Assembly (NCBI GenBank): GCA_030446465.1 | Contig: JAUJNI010000002.1 | Span: 750,587-792,876, forward strand | Source of the DNA: Actinomycetota bacterium | GTDB lineage: Bacteria > Actinomycetota > CADDZG01 > WHSQ01 | Direction: 5' to 3' | DNA length: 42,290 nt | Shown: piece after piece, positions 23,789 to 33,443 of the stretch | Layout of the letters: each line of letters starts with the position of its first letter | How positions within the stretch are numbered: position 1 is the stretch's first letter | Notes under the pieces: model-generated | Databases searched by the model: none | What the model was told of the DNA's origin: nothing | Seen by the model: the letters and a program-made list of their open reading frames with translations, nothing else | Made by a program: the position numbers and the translations under genes

Positions 23789-26455
23789 GTAGGCCACGAT
23801 GCCCCGGTGCAGGCGGTCGATAGCGGACTTGATGCCGTAGCGGACCTGGTCTGACTCGACCACTTCTTGCATCTGGCGCAAGAGATCGACGAGCTGTTTG
23901 GTCGAGCGGACGAAGTCGCCCGCGGGGTCGTCCTCGCCGAGCACCTCCTCGAGCTCGGCCCCCGACGCCCACGCATAGGCGGTGTCTGCGAACCCCGGGT
24001 CAGGCTCACGGGTCAAATCGAGGCCGCGCCGGTCCTCGTCGCTCTTGATGTTGCGCCAGAGACGAAGGAGCCTTATCCACGCGGCTCGGGTGGCGTCGGT
24101 CGGCATACCCGCGGCCGCGTCGGTGTCCGGCCCCCTCGGCTCGTAGACGAGGCTCGAGACGAGCGCGGCGATCTCAGGGGGCTCCAGATCGTGGAGCAGG
24201 CCCTGTTGAAGCGCCTCGACCACAAGAAGGTCGGCCTCGTTGTACACGCCCGTCAAGGTCTCCCCCTTGGGGGTCAAACCCCAACCGCGCACGTAGCCAA
24301 GGTGCTCGAGCACCTCGAGGACGCGGTTGAACCGGCGTGCCAGGGTTGCAGTCCTGCGGTTGATGCGCCTCTCGATGCCGACGATCTCCCTCTCGAGCCG
24401 GGCGGCGCGCTCGGCGAAATGGAGGTGGCGGCCAAGCTCCGGGCATCCGTGGCACGGATGGGACTCCACTGCGTCGGCCGCGGCCCGCAGCTCCTTCGAC
24501 TCTCGATCGGAGCGAGCACGAACGTCCCTGACCTTCCCCTTCCCATCCGGTTCGACGTCGTTGAGGCGCCGCGCCAGGTGTCGGCGCGAGCGAGCGTCTC
24601 TAACGTGAAACCCTTGTGGCAGGGTCAGCCGCGCCAGGGGCGTCGGGACGCCCCTGAAGTCGGAGGGGCCGAGGCGGACCATCGAGCGCTCCTGCGACAG
24701 GGCAAGGACGCGAGGCCTTCGCTCGGAGGGCCGCTGAGACACCTCGAGCACTGCATAGCGCCCTCGCCTGCGGCCACCCTGTATGTCGATCACGTCGCCC
24801 GGACGCAGCGACGCGATCGCCTGCGCCATGGACGCCGCCTTGGTGACTGCAGAGTGGCCGTCCCGAGACTCGAGGGACTTCATCCGGCGCGTCAGCTCCC
24901 GGTACTCCTCGATGTCGCCAAGCTCGCACGTCATCCGCTCGCGGTAGGAGGCGAGGTAGGCGTCGTGGCTCTCCTTCCTCTGCTCTAGCTGCACGACGTC
25001 GCGGTCGGCTTGGAACTGCGCAAACGATGAGTTCACCAGGTGCTCCGCGTCTGCCCGCTCGTAGTTGCGCACCAGGTTGACGGCCATGTTGTACGAGGGC
25101 TGGAAGGAAGACTGCAATGGGTAGGTGCGGGTCGAGGCGAGCCGGGTGATGGTGTCGAAGGGAGTGAAGCGCTGGCGCAGCACGACGCTGTGCCCGAGCT
25201 CATCGAGTCCCCGCCGCCCCGCCCGGCCCGACAGCTGCGTGTACTGCCCCGCCGTCATGAGCTCGTGCTTCTCGCCGGTGAACTTGGTGAGGCTCTCCAC
25301 TACGACGGAGCGAGCCGGCATGTTGATCCCGAGGGCCAGGGTCTCGGTTGCGAAGACCACCTTCACAAGACCTCTCGAGAAGAGCTCCTCGACCGTCTCC
25401 TTGAAGGGCGGGATCATGCCCGCATGGTGGCTCGAGATGCCACTCAAGAGCCCCGCCAGCCACTCGTCGTAGCCGAGCACGTCGAGCTCTGACTGCCCGA
25501 GGTCTGCAACCCTCGTCTCGGCGTACTGGTTGATGATCATTCGCTCCTCCGATGTAGTGAGCCGGAGGTGCTCCCTCAGACACTGCTTGACTGCCTGGTC
25601 GCAGCCTCTGCGGGAGAAGATGAAGTAGATCGCCGGCAGCATCCCCTCGCTGCGCAGCCGCTCGACCACGTCCGCGCGAAATGGCGTCTGAGCACGCTTC
25701 TCTGTGGTGCGGCGGGCCCCCCTTTGAGGCCGGGGGCCGGCTTCGGCACGTCCCTGATGCCGGCGGCGCCTCTCCAGCTCACGGGCCCGGGGGTTCGGCA
25801 GCAACTCACCCCCCGCAGACCTGACGAACATCGGCAACAGCTCGTCACCTGCGAAGTACCAATGACGGATCTCAACCGGCCTCTGCTCTTCGATGATCAC
25901 CTCGACGTGTCCCCGTAGCGTCTGTTGCCACGCGGCGAACTCCTCTGCGTTGGACACGGTCGCAGACAACGACGCCGTCTGAACCTCGACTGGGAGGTGG
26001 ATGAGGACCTCCTCCCAGACTGCGCCGCGATAGGGGTCCTGCAGGTAGTGCACCTCGTCGAGCACCACGTAATGAAGTCCCGCGAGCGCGGGAGAATCCT
26101 CGTAGATCATGTTTCGCAGAACCTCGGTGGTCATCACCACGATCGGCGCGTCGCCGTTGAGTGCGTTGTCTCCCGTGAGGAGGCCGACGTTTGAGACGCC
26201 ATGGGCCGCGGCGAAATCCCCGTACTTCTGGTTGGACAGCGCCTTTATGGGAGTGGTGTAGAAGGTCTTGCCGCCGCGTTTGAGGGCGAGCCACGCGGCG
26301 AACTCACCGACCACGGTCTTGCCCGCGCCAGTCGGCGCCGCGACCAGCACCGAGGATCCTGCTTCCAGCGCATCGCAGGCCTTTCGCTGGAATGGGTCGA
26401 AGGTGAAGCCGTAGGTGTTCTGGAAGGCGTCGACGGTGCTCGCTCGAGTGGTCAG
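23777..26455 (-). CDS. helY: Ski2/Mtr4-like DEAD/DEVH-box helicase HelY
   Basis: This is an ATP-dependent RNA helicase of the Ski2/Mtr4 superfamily, like mycobacterial HelY, which also lies beside tatA-tatC. It shows Walker A APTGAGKT, LDEVHYL (DEVH box), LSATVSN, TLALGINMPARSVV, and LSGRAGRRGLDELG (motif VI). A long C-terminal region follows. The first standard start, GTG 26350, would leave Walker A at residue 5 and cut off the upstream Q-motif-like FTFDPFQRKACDAL, which is in frame. No ATG, GTG or TTG occurs between this and the upstream gene; CTG at 26453-26455 is my best start, giving 892 residues. Uncertainty is only about the start, not the identity. Confidence 0.9.
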   Translation of the reverse strand: MTTRASTVDAFQNTYGFTFDPFQRKACDALEAGSSVLVAAPTGAGKTVVGEFAAWLALKRGGKTFYTTPIKALSNQKYGDFAAAHGVSNVGLLTGDNALNGDAPIVVMTTEVLRNMIYEDSPALAGLHYVVLDEVHYLQDPYRGAVWEEVLIHLPVEVQTASLSATVSNAEEFAAWQQTLRGHVEVIIEEQRPVEIRHWYFAGDELLPMFVRSAGGELLPNPRARELERRRRHQGRAEAGPRPQRGARRTTEKRAQTPFRADVVERLRSEGMLPAIYFIFSRRGCDQAVKQCLREHLRLTTSEERMIINQYAETRVADLGQSELDVLGYDEWLAGLLSGISSHHAGMIPPFKETVEELFSRGLVKVVFATETLALGINMPARSVVVESLTKFTGEKHELMTAGQYTQLSGRAGRRGLDELGHSVVLRQRFTPFDTITRLASTRTYPLQSSFQPSYNMAVNLVRNYERADAEHLVNSSFAQFQADRDVVQLEQRKESHDAYLASYRERMTCELGDIEEYRELTRRMKSLESRDGHSAVTKAASMAQAIASLRPGDVIDIQGGRRRGRYAVLEVSQRPSERRPRVLALSQERSMVRLGPSDFRGVPTPLARLTLPQGFHVRDARSRRHLARRLNDVEPDGKGKVRDVRARSDRESKELRAAADAVESHPCHGCPELGRHLHFAERAARLEREIVGIERRINRRTATLARRFNRVLEVLEHLGYVRGWGLTPKGETLTGVYNEADLLVVEALQQGLLHDLEPPEIAALVSSLVYEPRGPDTDAAAGMPTDATRAAWIRLLRLWRNIKSDEDRRGLDLTREPDPGFADTAYAWASGAELEEVLGEDDPAGDFVRSTKQLVDLLRQMQEVVESDQVRYGIKSAIDRLHRGIVAYSSI

Positions 26456-26471
26456 TGGTCCGCCCGGTGCT

Positions 26472-27236
26472 TCAGTCGTCCCCGCCCTTGTCGCCGCCTC
26501 CGGGCTTGTCCCCGTTCTTGCGGCCCCCGTCGTCGCCCCCGGGCGAAGGGCTCGGCGTTGCTTGGGGCGGAGGTTGGGCGCCGGCCGAGGGCTCGCCGGG
26601 TGAGCTGAGGCCCGAGGGGGCGAGGCCGGCTTCGCTTCTGGCGGAGTCGAGCAGGCTCACCCCCACCTGCCAGAAGGCGGTCGCGTGATCCCGTTGAGCG
26701 GCTGCTCTCAGAAGAATCGGTTTCTGCGAGGCCTCATTGGCGAGCGCCGCATCGGAGAAGGTCCTGGCGGCGTCCACGTAGAGCGCCGTCGCTTGGGCAA
26801 AGATCCGCTGGGCCTCTTGCTGACCGGAGGCGGGGGGGATGGCCTGCGCCCTGGTGGCGGCCGCCTCGAGCTCCTTCACCCAGCTCTCGGCCTGAGTAAA
26901 GAGCTCCTCGGGCGGTGGCCCCTCGGTCGGAACCGCCACCATGGCGGCCACCGGCGGCCTGACCGACTCGAGCAGCGACCTTATCTCCCCCGTGTACCGG
27001 GTGAGCGAGGTCCTTAGACGCGACGACTCGGCCGCGGTGGTTCGAGCGTTCATTACCCCGTAGATGACGAGGCCGACCGTGACTAAGGCGGCGATGCTGC
27101 CGAGGAGCACGCCGGTTTGGGTCCTGTACCAGGGCGTGCGCCGACGGCCGGCCACCACCGGACGTGGCGCCTGAGCCGGACGTCTACGCCCCTGGCTACC
27201 TCTGGCTTGAGACTTCTTCTTTCCCTTGACGGCCAT
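26472..27236 (-). CDS. hypothetical membrane-anchored protein between tatC and helY
   Basis: The 254-residue protein has a basic N-terminal cytosolic tail (Lys/Arg-rich, about 40 residues), one transmembrane helix at about 42-63, then an extracytoplasmic helical domain of about 130 residues. A glycine/proline/aspartate-rich tail ends GGDKGGDD. The helical domain contains AESWVKELEAAATRAQ and IFAQATALYVDAARTF. It resembles a type II anchored protein with a helical bundle; no family is recognised. It follows tatC by 14 bases and precedes helY by 16, so it belongs to this transcript. Its place beside the Tat translocon may be only operonic. Confidence 0.75.
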   Translation of the reverse strand: MAVKGKKKSQARGSQGRRRPAQAPRPVVAGRRRTPWYRTQTGVLLGSIAALVTVGLVIYGVMNARTTAAESSRLRTSLTRYTGEIRSLLESVRPPVAAMVAVPTEGPPPEELFTQAESWVKELEAAATRAQAIPPASGQQEAQRIFAQATALYVDAARTFSDAALANEASQKPILLRAAAQRDHATAFWQVGVSLLDSARSEAGLAPSGLSSPGEPSAGAQPPPQATPSPSPGGDDGGRKNGDKPGGGDKGGDD

Positions 27237-27250
27237 AGTCGTCGGACAAA

Positions 27251-28072
27251 CTACCCCGCCGCCGCCCGGGCTCTACGCCTCATGACGACCCGGAGCACGA
27301 TGATGGTCAACTCGTACAGCAAGTACAGGGGCACGGCCATGAGCAGCATCGTCAAGGGGTCCTGGCTCGGGGTGACCACGGCGGCGAGAACCGTGATGGA
27401 AACGATTGCAACCCTTCTTTGCTTGCGAAGCTGATCGACGGTGATGGCCCCCGCCAGCCCGAGGAAGATCAAGACCATCGGGAGCTCGAAGGTCACCCCG
27501 AAACCCAGCAGCATGAGCCCCACGAAGTTGAGGTACTCCTCGGCCCCCAGCAACGCGACGACATCGGGGCCACCGATCTGCACCAGGAAGCGCAAGGCCG
27601 CCGGCATCGAGAGGTACGCGAAGGTCGAGCCGACGAGGAACAGCGTCACCAAAGAGGCGATGAAGGGCGCGGTGTAGCGCTTCTCCTTGGATGTCAGCGC
27701 AGGAATCACGAACGCGTAGATCTGGTAGAGCCACACCGGCGCTGCCGCTGCAACGCTCACCAGCGCGGCCATCTTGATCCTGAAGGTAAAGGCGCCCGTG
27801 ACCCTGGTGACGATGAGATCGCAACCCTGTGGCATGCGCTCCAGGATGTCGGTCGGAAGCTGGCAGAGGGGGCCTCGGAAGAAGGCCAGAATCGGTTGGT
27901 AGGCCAAGAAGGCGATCAACGCAAACCCCAGGAAGGCCGCGGCCGAGATGACGAGACGGGTCCTCAGCTCGCCGAGGTGGCCCATCATCGTCATGGCCGC
28001 GTCGGTGCTTCGCTTCCTGCGGCGTCTGACGAAGCGCCTGCGCCGCTCGCGCAGGTTGGTCTCGGCCCCCAT
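27251..28072 (-). CDS. tatC: Sec-independent protein translocase TatC
   Basis: This is the receptor core of the twin-arginine translocon in the cytoplasmic membrane, which recognises folded Tat substrates. The 273 residues include the N-terminal MMGHLGELRTRLVIS (the HLxELRxR motif with its essential Glu), then six hydrophobic segments. The periplasmic loop signature is present, with FxxKxK-like FTFRIKM, and VWLYQIYAFVIPALTSKEKRY and FGVTFELPMVL match the family closely. A basic N-terminal extension of about 25 residues is common in actinobacteria. The TGA of tatA and ATG of tatC share one base. Confidence 0.96.
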   Translation of the reverse strand: MGAETNLRERRRRFVRRRRKRSTDAAMTMMGHLGELRTRLVISAAAFLGFALIAFLAYQPILAFFRGPLCQLPTDILERMPQGCDLIVTRVTGAFTFRIKMAALVSVAAAAPVWLYQIYAFVIPALTSKEKRYTAPFIASLVTLFLVGSTFAYLSMPAALRFLVQIGGPDVVALLGAEEYLNFVGLMLLGFGVTFELPMVLIFLGLAGAITVDQLRKQRRVAIVSITVLAAVVTPSQDPLTMLLMAVPLYLLYELTIIVLRVVMRRRARAAAG

Positions 28073-28449
28073 CAGGACTCGTCCGGCCTCGTGGCGGCCG
28101 TTCCGGGACCGACTGCTCCGGCTTCCGGCTTGTTCGAGATCTCGGGGGCCACAGGCCCATCGTCCACCGGCGTCAGCTTCTCGTCGGCGTTCTTAGTCAG
28201 CTCCTTGTCCGCCGCGATGGCCTGTTCCACCGGATGCTTTGGAGCTTGGCCGTTGAGGTTCGGCGCTTCTTTGTCGTCCTCGACCTCAAGGCCCTCCTTG
28301 AACTCGGCCTGGATGTCGGAGGCCACTCGTCTCAACTCTCCAATGGTCCTTGCAACGGTGCGCGCCATGTCCGGCAGCTTCTCCGGTCCGAAGACGATGA
28401 GGGCGATGACCGCGACCATCAATATCTCGAGCGGTCCGATTGAGGGCAT
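28072..28449 (-). CDS. tatA: Sec-independent protein translocase TatA/TatB
   Basis: This small pore- or channel-forming Tat component has a short N-terminal membrane helix (PLEILMVAVIALIVFG), then GPEKLP, then an amphipathic helix (MARTVARTIGELRRVAS) and an acidic disordered tail. The GPEKLP hinge is closer to TatB than to a classic TatA (FGxKKLP), so it may act as TatB with a TatA encoded elsewhere. The length, 125 residues, also fits either. It is translationally linked to tatC. Confidence 0.88.
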   Translation of the reverse strand: MPSIGPLEILMVAVIALIVFGPEKLPDMARTVARTIGELRRVASDIQAEFKEGLEVEDDKEAPNLNGQAPKHPVEQAIAADKELTKNADEKLTPVDDGPVAPEISNKPEAGAVGPGTAATRPDES

Positions 28450-28497
28450 GGCCGCAGTCTAGTGGGGGTGGGCTAGTAAGGGCGGGTCATCTGACCC

Positions 28498-28824
28498 CTA
28501 GGAGGTGCGCCCCTTTAGGTCCTCGAACCACTCCGAGGTCATCAGGTGCTGGTGGAAGTCGATGAGGTCGTCCATGGTCAAAGGGGGCCCGAAGTGAAGC
28601 TCGAGGGCCTCGGCCGGGACGTGCACCGGAACCGGCACGACGCCGCCGGAAAGAAGAAGTCTGACGACGCGGTCGTCCGCCTGCTTTTCGACGAAGTCGC
28701 CGCAGCTCGGGCAGGTGAATCCGTAGGTGTTCGCCGTCTGGACTGCCCCGATGCGAAGCAGGATGTCCTCGGTGCCGAGGTCGACCTCGCCGCAACCCGG
28801 GCAGGTGGCCTTGATCGTCGTCAT
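28498..28824 (-). CDS. zinc-ribbon protein between pafC and tatA
   Basis: From the ATG at 28824, 108 residues: MTTIKATCPGCGEVDLGTED, then GFTCPSCGDFVEKQADDRVV, giving two CxxC pairs that form a zinc ribbon in the first 50 residues. A C-terminal segment ends SEWFEDLKG. A ribosome binding site GGGAACC precedes the ATG. The frame is open upstream but that part is Arg-rich and unlike protein. I recall similar ribbons in this position in other actinobacteria but cannot name a function. It lies about 110 bases after pafC. Confidence 0.7.
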   Translation of the reverse strand: MTTIKATCPGCGEVDLGTEDILLRIGAVQTANTYGFTCPSCGDFVEKQADDRVVRLLLSGGVVPVPVHVPAEALELHFGPPLTMDDLIDFHQHLMTSEWFEDLKGRTS

Positions 28825-28934
28825 GTGCAGGTTCCCATTCCTTCGTCGATGTGCCTCTGCACACTTATCGGCGTTGGGGGAACAAGGTTTAGCTTTCGCG
28901 GCCTCAACTCTTCTGCGGAACCGCGGGGTGATGA

Positions 28935-29900
28935 TCAGCTGTAGTTCGCGGCGATGTCGCCGGCCAGGCTGCGCGCCTCTTTCATCACCGACTCGGGTGT
29001 GACCGACCGCACATCGGGGCCGAGCCTCATCACGAGCGTCGCGGCCCACCTGTCACCACCGGACACGAGCTCCGCTCTTTTCCACCCGTCCTCGAGCGGG
29101 CTCGAGCTAACCACCGGGTAGTAATCCTCGAACCAACGGGCCGCCGATGGCGATATCTCCAGAGTCAAAGTGGTCGAGCCGGCGCCTCGGAAGGCGCCTC
29201 GATAGCGATCCGGGTCGAAGTCCGCGGGCACCTCCGCAGCCTCCTCGGTCGACTCGACCTCCTTGATGCGGTCGGCCCTGAACATTCGCTCATCTGACTG
29301 CAGGTGATCCCAGCCCACGAGGTACCAGTGGCCCAGCGCTGCAATGAGCCCCCACGGATCGACAACCCGTTCGGTGAGCTGGCCCTTGGTTGCCGAGAAG
29401 TACTCGATCTTTACCCTCGTGCCGTCGGTGAGGGCCCGCTGGAGCTTCTCGAGGTGCTGTGGCGCGCCGGACTCCATCTGGATCTCTATCCCTGCGGGCG
29501 CGTGAGGGCGGTCCGCACCGATCGCCTGACCGAGCTTTGCAAGTGCGCGCTTGAGAGCGTCCGCCTGCTCCATCCCCGGCAGAGTCGCCAGGGCGGCCGC
29601 CCCGGCATACAAAGCAAGGGCCTCGGCGGGCGTCATGCGCAGCGGCTCTTTGAAGTAATCGGCCATGTCGACGTAGACGCGGTCCCCGTCGATCGCGACC
29701 TCGATCAAGTCGCCGGGCCCGTAACCGGGCAGCCCGCACATGAACACGAGGTTCAGGTCCTCGATGAGGTCTCTCTTCTTGACCCCGAACCTGCTCGCCA
29801 GCTCGTTGACGCTCACCCCCGGGTTGGCGATGACGTAGGGAAGCATCACCAGGATCCGGCCGAGGCGCTTGCCCAGGCGTCCTCGCGGGCTCTCCGTCAC
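28935..29900 (-). CDS. pafC: WYL-domain transcriptional regulator PafC
   Basis: PafC partners PafB; in mycobacteria the pair activates the RecA-independent DNA-damage response. The 321-residue protein has an N-terminal helix-turn-helix (LPYVIANPGVSVNELASRFGVKK) and a WYL domain with HWYLVGWDHL near residue 210, then a C-terminal WCX domain. The GTG start at 29900 overlaps the TGA of pafB (GTGA), which fixes it; the frame runs further upstream without credible sequence. Gene order pafA-DUF3866-pafB-pafC is conserved in spirit with other actinobacteria. Confidence 0.9.
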   Translation of the reverse strand: MTESPRGRLGKRLGRILVMLPYVIANPGVSVNELASRFGVKKRDLIEDLNLVFMCGLPGYGPGDLIEVAIDGDRVYVDMADYFKEPLRMTPAEALALYAGAAALATLPGMEQADALKRALAKLGQAIGADRPHAPAGIEIQMESGAPQHLEKLQRALTDGTRVKIEYFSATKGQLTERVVDPWGLIAALGHWYLVGWDHLQSDERMFRADRIKEVESTEEAAEVPADFDPDRYRGAFRGAGSTTLTLEISPSAARWFEDYYPVVSSSPLEDGWKRAELVSGGDRWAATLVMRLGPDVRSVTPESVMKEARSLAGDIAANYS

Positions 29901-30889
29901 GACCGCCCCTCCAATAACGGCTGAAGTCTTTGGAGGACCCGGTCCCTGGCTGCCGCAGGAGCGAGGATGGCGACCGAGCTTCCGAACCCGAGCACCCACG
30001 AGACCAGGGCGTCGACGTTGGCGACCGTGAGGGTCACGTCCAGAGCGCCTTGGGGAGCCTCCTTGGTGTCAAGCGCGGGCATGTTCTGCTCGATCCACCA
30101 CCGCATCGACGAGTTGAAGCGCAACACCGCGGACACGGGCTCCTCACCGATCTCCCACGCGTCCTGCGGGAGATGGCTCTCGGCGTCGAAACACGCGGGG
30201 ATCTCGTAGCTGCCCTCGAGGGCCTCGACCCTGCCACGCACCCTCGACAGCCGGAAGGATCGCTCTGCGGAGCGATCGACGTCGCGGCCTACCAAGTACC
30301 AGTGCCCCCGCCGGTTGACGAGCCCGTAGGGCTCGACCGTTCTGACCGACTCGTCACCCGACGCCGGCAAGTAGGTGAAACGGACGGGGCGTCGTTCGAG
30401 CTGCGCCTCGTAGAGCGGTCCGAGGATCGGCTGGTCCGTGTCGAAATCGGCGCCCCAGACCACGCGGGGGCCCTCGAGAGGAGCGGCCGTGGCGTCGACC
30501 GACAGCTTCAGCCAGCCCGACGCCGCCTCCTGGCCGGAGCCGAGCACCGCCTCGGTGGCGATGCGCAGAGCAGCCAGCTCGTCCGGCTCGAGGTCGAGCT
30601 GCGGAAGGTAATACCGGTCCTTGGGAATGATGTAGCCGTCGGAGTGCTCGTCGAGCGGGTCGATCTTCTTGACCACCAGGGGCACCCCCATCGCCCTCAG
30701 GGCCTCCTTGTCCCTCTCGAAGGCCCGGCGAAACGCGTCGAAGCTCGGCTGGTCGTAGCCGGCGATCTTGGTGCGTATGTCGTCTGCCGTCAGGGGCAGG
30801 CGAGTCTCCAGAAGGGCGATGATGAGGTTGATCAGCCGCTCGATCCGCCGCATCAAGGGAGAGTACGGCAGCGTTGCGGCTCGGGTCAC
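29897..30889 (-). CDS. pafB: WYL-domain transcriptional regulator PafB
   Basis: This is the other half of the PafBC heterodimeric activator. It is 330 residues from the GTG at 30889. The N-terminal helix-turn-helix is MRRIERLINLIIALLETRLPLTADDIR, and family members usually begin at this Met, so the ATG at 30853 (318 residues) is an equally good start. Neither has a clear ribosome binding site. The WYL domain carries RRGHWYLVGRDVDR near residue 200, then the C-terminal domain. It follows the DUF3866 gene's opposite end by 44 bases and is GTGA-coupled to pafC. Confidence 0.9.
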   Translation of the reverse strand: MTRAATLPYSPLMRRIERLINLIIALLETRLPLTADDIRTKIAGYDQPSFDAFRRAFERDKEALRAMGVPLVVKKIDPLDEHSDGYIIPKDRYYLPQLDLEPDELAALRIATEAVLGSGQEAASGWLKLSVDATAAPLEGPRVVWGADFDTDQPILGPLYEAQLERRPVRFTYLPASGDESVRTVEPYGLVNRRGHWYLVGRDVDRSAERSFRLSRVRGRVEALEGSYEIPACFDAESHLPQDAWEIGEEPVSAVLRFNSSMRWWIEQNMPALDTKEAPQGALDVTLTVANVDALVSWVLGFGSSVAILAPAAARDRVLQRLQPLLEGRS

Positions 30890-30933
30890 TGGTGCTGTCT
30901 AGCGCGGGGCCGCCCGTTTGCTCGTGGCGCCCG

Positions 30934-32004
30934 TCACAGTCGCTCGGTGGCGATTGCTCCGGCGGCCGCGGCGGCAAGAAACAGCTCCTGGATCTCATCG
31001 AACTTGCGTCCCATGGAGGTCGGTTCGATTCCGTGGGATCTCAGCATGCCGATCCCCGGACCTCCGTCCGCCTCCACCACATTGTGGCGTCGGTCGATGC
31101 CCGCCGCAGCGAGCTGGACCCGCACCTGTTCCAGCCACTGGTCCTGCAGGCCTGGGACCGCGACGACCGCTCGCTCGCGCGCCGCGATGGTGAGGGCCGT
31201 CAAGCTGTGGTGGCTCACTCCCCTGTGACGCTCACGGTCGTCTGCAAACGAGATCCGGAGACAGGCAATCGAGTGGCCACCGAGCGCGGTCACTGCATCC
31301 AGCACCTGGCCCTGCTCCATACCCGTGAACCCCAGCCGCGTCCCCGTTCCCACGATCCCCGGCCCCATCGCCGCAACGACGATGTCCGCTTCGGCCACGT
31401 GGCGCAACGCGACCAGCCCGCTGAAGACGTTGACGGACTCGAGGTCGCCTCCGGAGGCGTGTCCACTGGTGCAGGTCACGTCGATGAGCGCTTGGTCCTT
31501 GAGTTGCCGTACGAGGTTGCTCCAGGCCAGGGGAAGAGCAGCCCCGTCGGTCATCAGGTAGCCAACTCGTGCGTCCGGTTTCGCAGCCTTGATGCCCGCA
31601 ACCGCCGCGGCCATCTGAGAGTGCAGGCTGCACACCACTACCGGCATGCCGTCGAGCGAATCGGCGCGCACCAGCTGGTCGTGATGGGGGCTCTCCGGCG
31701 CCTCGGCGGCCAGCACCTCGGTCTGCCACGGCGTGTAGCGCATCTTGACGATGTGTCCCTCGCCCGGCTGAGGCAACGCCTTTGAGTCGAGGTTCCACAG
31801 CACGAAGCCGAAGCCTCCAGTTCCAAGGTCGAGGTCGAGCCCGGTCGTGTTGATCACGAGCATGTCGCCGACCTCTATGGATCCGACCATGGAGGGAAAG
31901 GCCGCCACCGCGACGTACTGACCGTCGACGTCGACCCTCGCTCGAAGGAGATCAGGACGCTCCTCGAGGATCTCAGTGACCCTCCCCTTGCGCCAGGAGG
32001 CCAT
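30934..32004 (-). CDS. DUF3866 family protein
   Basis: The 356-residue protein, from the ATG at 32004, matches the actinobacterial family I know as DUF3866. It begins MASWRKGRVTEILEERPDLL and contains RVDVDGQYVAVAA, the glycine-rich GLDLDLGTGGFGFVLWNL, VKMRYTPWQTEVLAAEAPES, PVVVCSLHSQM and AAMGPGIVGTGT. The fold looks like an alpha/beta protein that could bind a nucleotide or act as a hydrolase, but no role is established. Its position between pafA and pafB suggests a link with pupylation or DNA damage. It begins 13 bases after the pafA stop. Confidence 0.8.
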   Translation of the reverse strand: MASWRKGRVTEILEERPDLLRARVDVDGQYVAVAAFPSMVGSIEVGDMLVINTTGLDLDLGTGGFGFVLWNLDSKALPQPGEGHIVKMRYTPWQTEVLAAEAPESPHHDQLVRADSLDGMPVVVCSLHSQMAAAVAGIKAAKPDARVGYLMTDGAALPLAWSNLVRQLKDQALIDVTCTSGHASGGDLESVNVFSGLVALRHVAEADIVVAAMGPGIVGTGTRLGFTGMEQGQVLDAVTALGGHSIACLRISFADDRERHRGVSHHSLTALTIAARERAVVAVPGLQDQWLEQVRVQLAAAGIDRRHNVVEADGGPGIGMLRSHGIEPTSMGRKFDEIQELFLAAAAAGAIATERL

Positions 32005-32017
32005 CAGGGGACGCCCA

Positions 32018-33370
32018 CTACAGCGATGCGATGAGCTTTGTGACGCGCTCGTCGTGCGAGCGGAACGGGTCTTTGCACAACACGGTGCGCTGAGCCTGGT
32101 CGTTGAGCTTGAGGTGCACCCAGTCGACCGTGAAGTCCCTCCTCTTGCGTTTTGCGGCGCGGATGAACTCGCCGCGCAGCTTCGCCCGCGTTGTCTGTGG
32201 GGGTTCTTCCGTCGCGCGCTCGATGTCCTCCTCGTCACAGATGCGTTCTGCGAGACCGCGTCGCTCCATGAGGTAGTAGAGGCCGCGCTTTCTGTTGACG
32301 TCGTGATAGGCGAGGTCCATGAGGGCGACGCGAGGGTGAGCCAGCGACAGGCTGTGCCGTGCGCGATAGGTCTCGATCAGCTTGCGTTTTGCGATCCAGT
32401 CCACTTGGCGCTCGAGGCTGTCTTGATCGTGCTCGAGACCATGGATCGCTTGCTCCCACATGGCCGCGATTTCTTTGAGCACCGGATCGTCGCGCTGCTC
32501 GACCCACCTGATCGCCTTGTCGAGGTACTCCTTTTGCATGTCGAGGGCAGAGGCCTCCCGTCCGTTTGCCAAGCGCACCCTGCGCCGGCAGGTGGTGTCG
32601 TGCGAGATCTCCCTGATCGCTCGGATCGGGTTCTCCAGGGTCATGTCGCGAACCTGCACGCCCTCCTCGACCATGCGCAGCAACAGCGCGGTGGCTCCGA
32701 CCTTCAAATAAGAGGTCCACTCGTTCATGTTCGAGTCGCCGACGATGACGTGAAGCCTGCGAAACTTCTCCGCATCGGCATGGGGCTCGTCGCGCGTGTT
32801 GATGATTGGACGCGACCGCGTGGTGGCAGAGGAAACCCCCTCCCAGATGTGCTCGGCGCGCTGCGAGACGCAGAACAGCGCCCCCCTGGCCGTCTGCAGC
32901 ACTTTGCCGGCCCCCGCAAAGATCTGACGGGTGACGAAGAAAGGGATCATCACCTCTGCGAGCCGCCCGAACTCGCCGTAGCGCGAGACGAGGTAGTTCT
33001 CGTGGCTCCCGTAGGAGTTCCCGGCCGAGTCGGTGTTGTTCTTGAACAGGTAGATGTCGCCGGAGATGCCCTCCTCGCGAAGCCGCGCTTCCGCCGCCCG
33101 CAGGAGTCCCTCCAGGATCCGTTCGCCCGCCTTGTCGTGCACGACCACGTCGTAAACGGTGTCGCATTCCGGGGTTGCGTACTCGGGATGGGAGCCGACG
33201 TCGAGGTAGAGGCGCGCCCCATTCTCGAGGAAGACGTTGGACGACCGGCCCCACGAGACGACTCGGCGGAACAGATAGCGCGCGACCTCGTCGGGTGACA
33301 ACCTGCGCTGGCCTCTAAAAGTGCAGGTGACTCCGTACTCGTTCTCGGTTCCGAATATCCTTCGCTCCAC
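32018..33370 (-). CDS. pafA: Pup-protein ligase PafA
   Basis: PafA joins the C-terminal Glu of Pup to lysines of target proteins using ATP, marking them for the proteasome. The 450 residues begin [16 protein letters not shown], the glutamine-synthetase-like Mg/ATP-binding start. The catalytic Asp57 lies in [17 protein letters not shown]. Further motifs are [43 protein letters not shown] and [18 protein letters not shown]. It lacks the extra loop that marks Dop, so it is the ligase. It lies 13 bases before DUF3866 and is divergent from a small plus-strand gene. Confidence 0.96.
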   Translation of the reverse strand: MERRIFGTENEYGVTCTFRGQRRLSPDEVARYLFRRVVSWGRSSNVFLENGARLYLDVGSHPEYATPECDTVYDVVVHDKAGERILEGLLRAAEARLREEGISGDIYLFKNNTDSAGNSYGSHENYLVSRYGEFGRLAEVMIPFFVTRQIFAGAGKVLQTARGALFCVSQRAEHIWEGVSSATTRSRPIINTRDEPHADAEKFRRLHVIVGDSNMNEWTSYLKVGATALLLRMVEEGVQVRDMTLENPIRAIREISHDTTCRRRVRLANGREASALDMQKEYLDKAIRWVEQRDDPVLKEIAAMWEQAIHGLEHDQDSLERQVDWIAKRKLIETYRARHSLSLAHPRVALMDLAYHDVNRKRGLYYLMERRGLAERICDEEDIERATEEPPQTTRAKLRGEFIRAAKRKRRDFTVDWVHLKLNDQAQRTVLCKDPFRSHDERVTKLIASL

Positions 33371-33443
33371 TGATCAAAGGATACGTGCGGGCCCTGCCGG
33401 CAAGGTGCAGGCCGCGCAGGCTCGAAGACCAAGGAGGTATGGG

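Noticed and set aside
27273-28160. 295-codon frame overlapping tatC
   Set aside because: It is a shifted frame of tatC and tatA; typical high-GC shadow.
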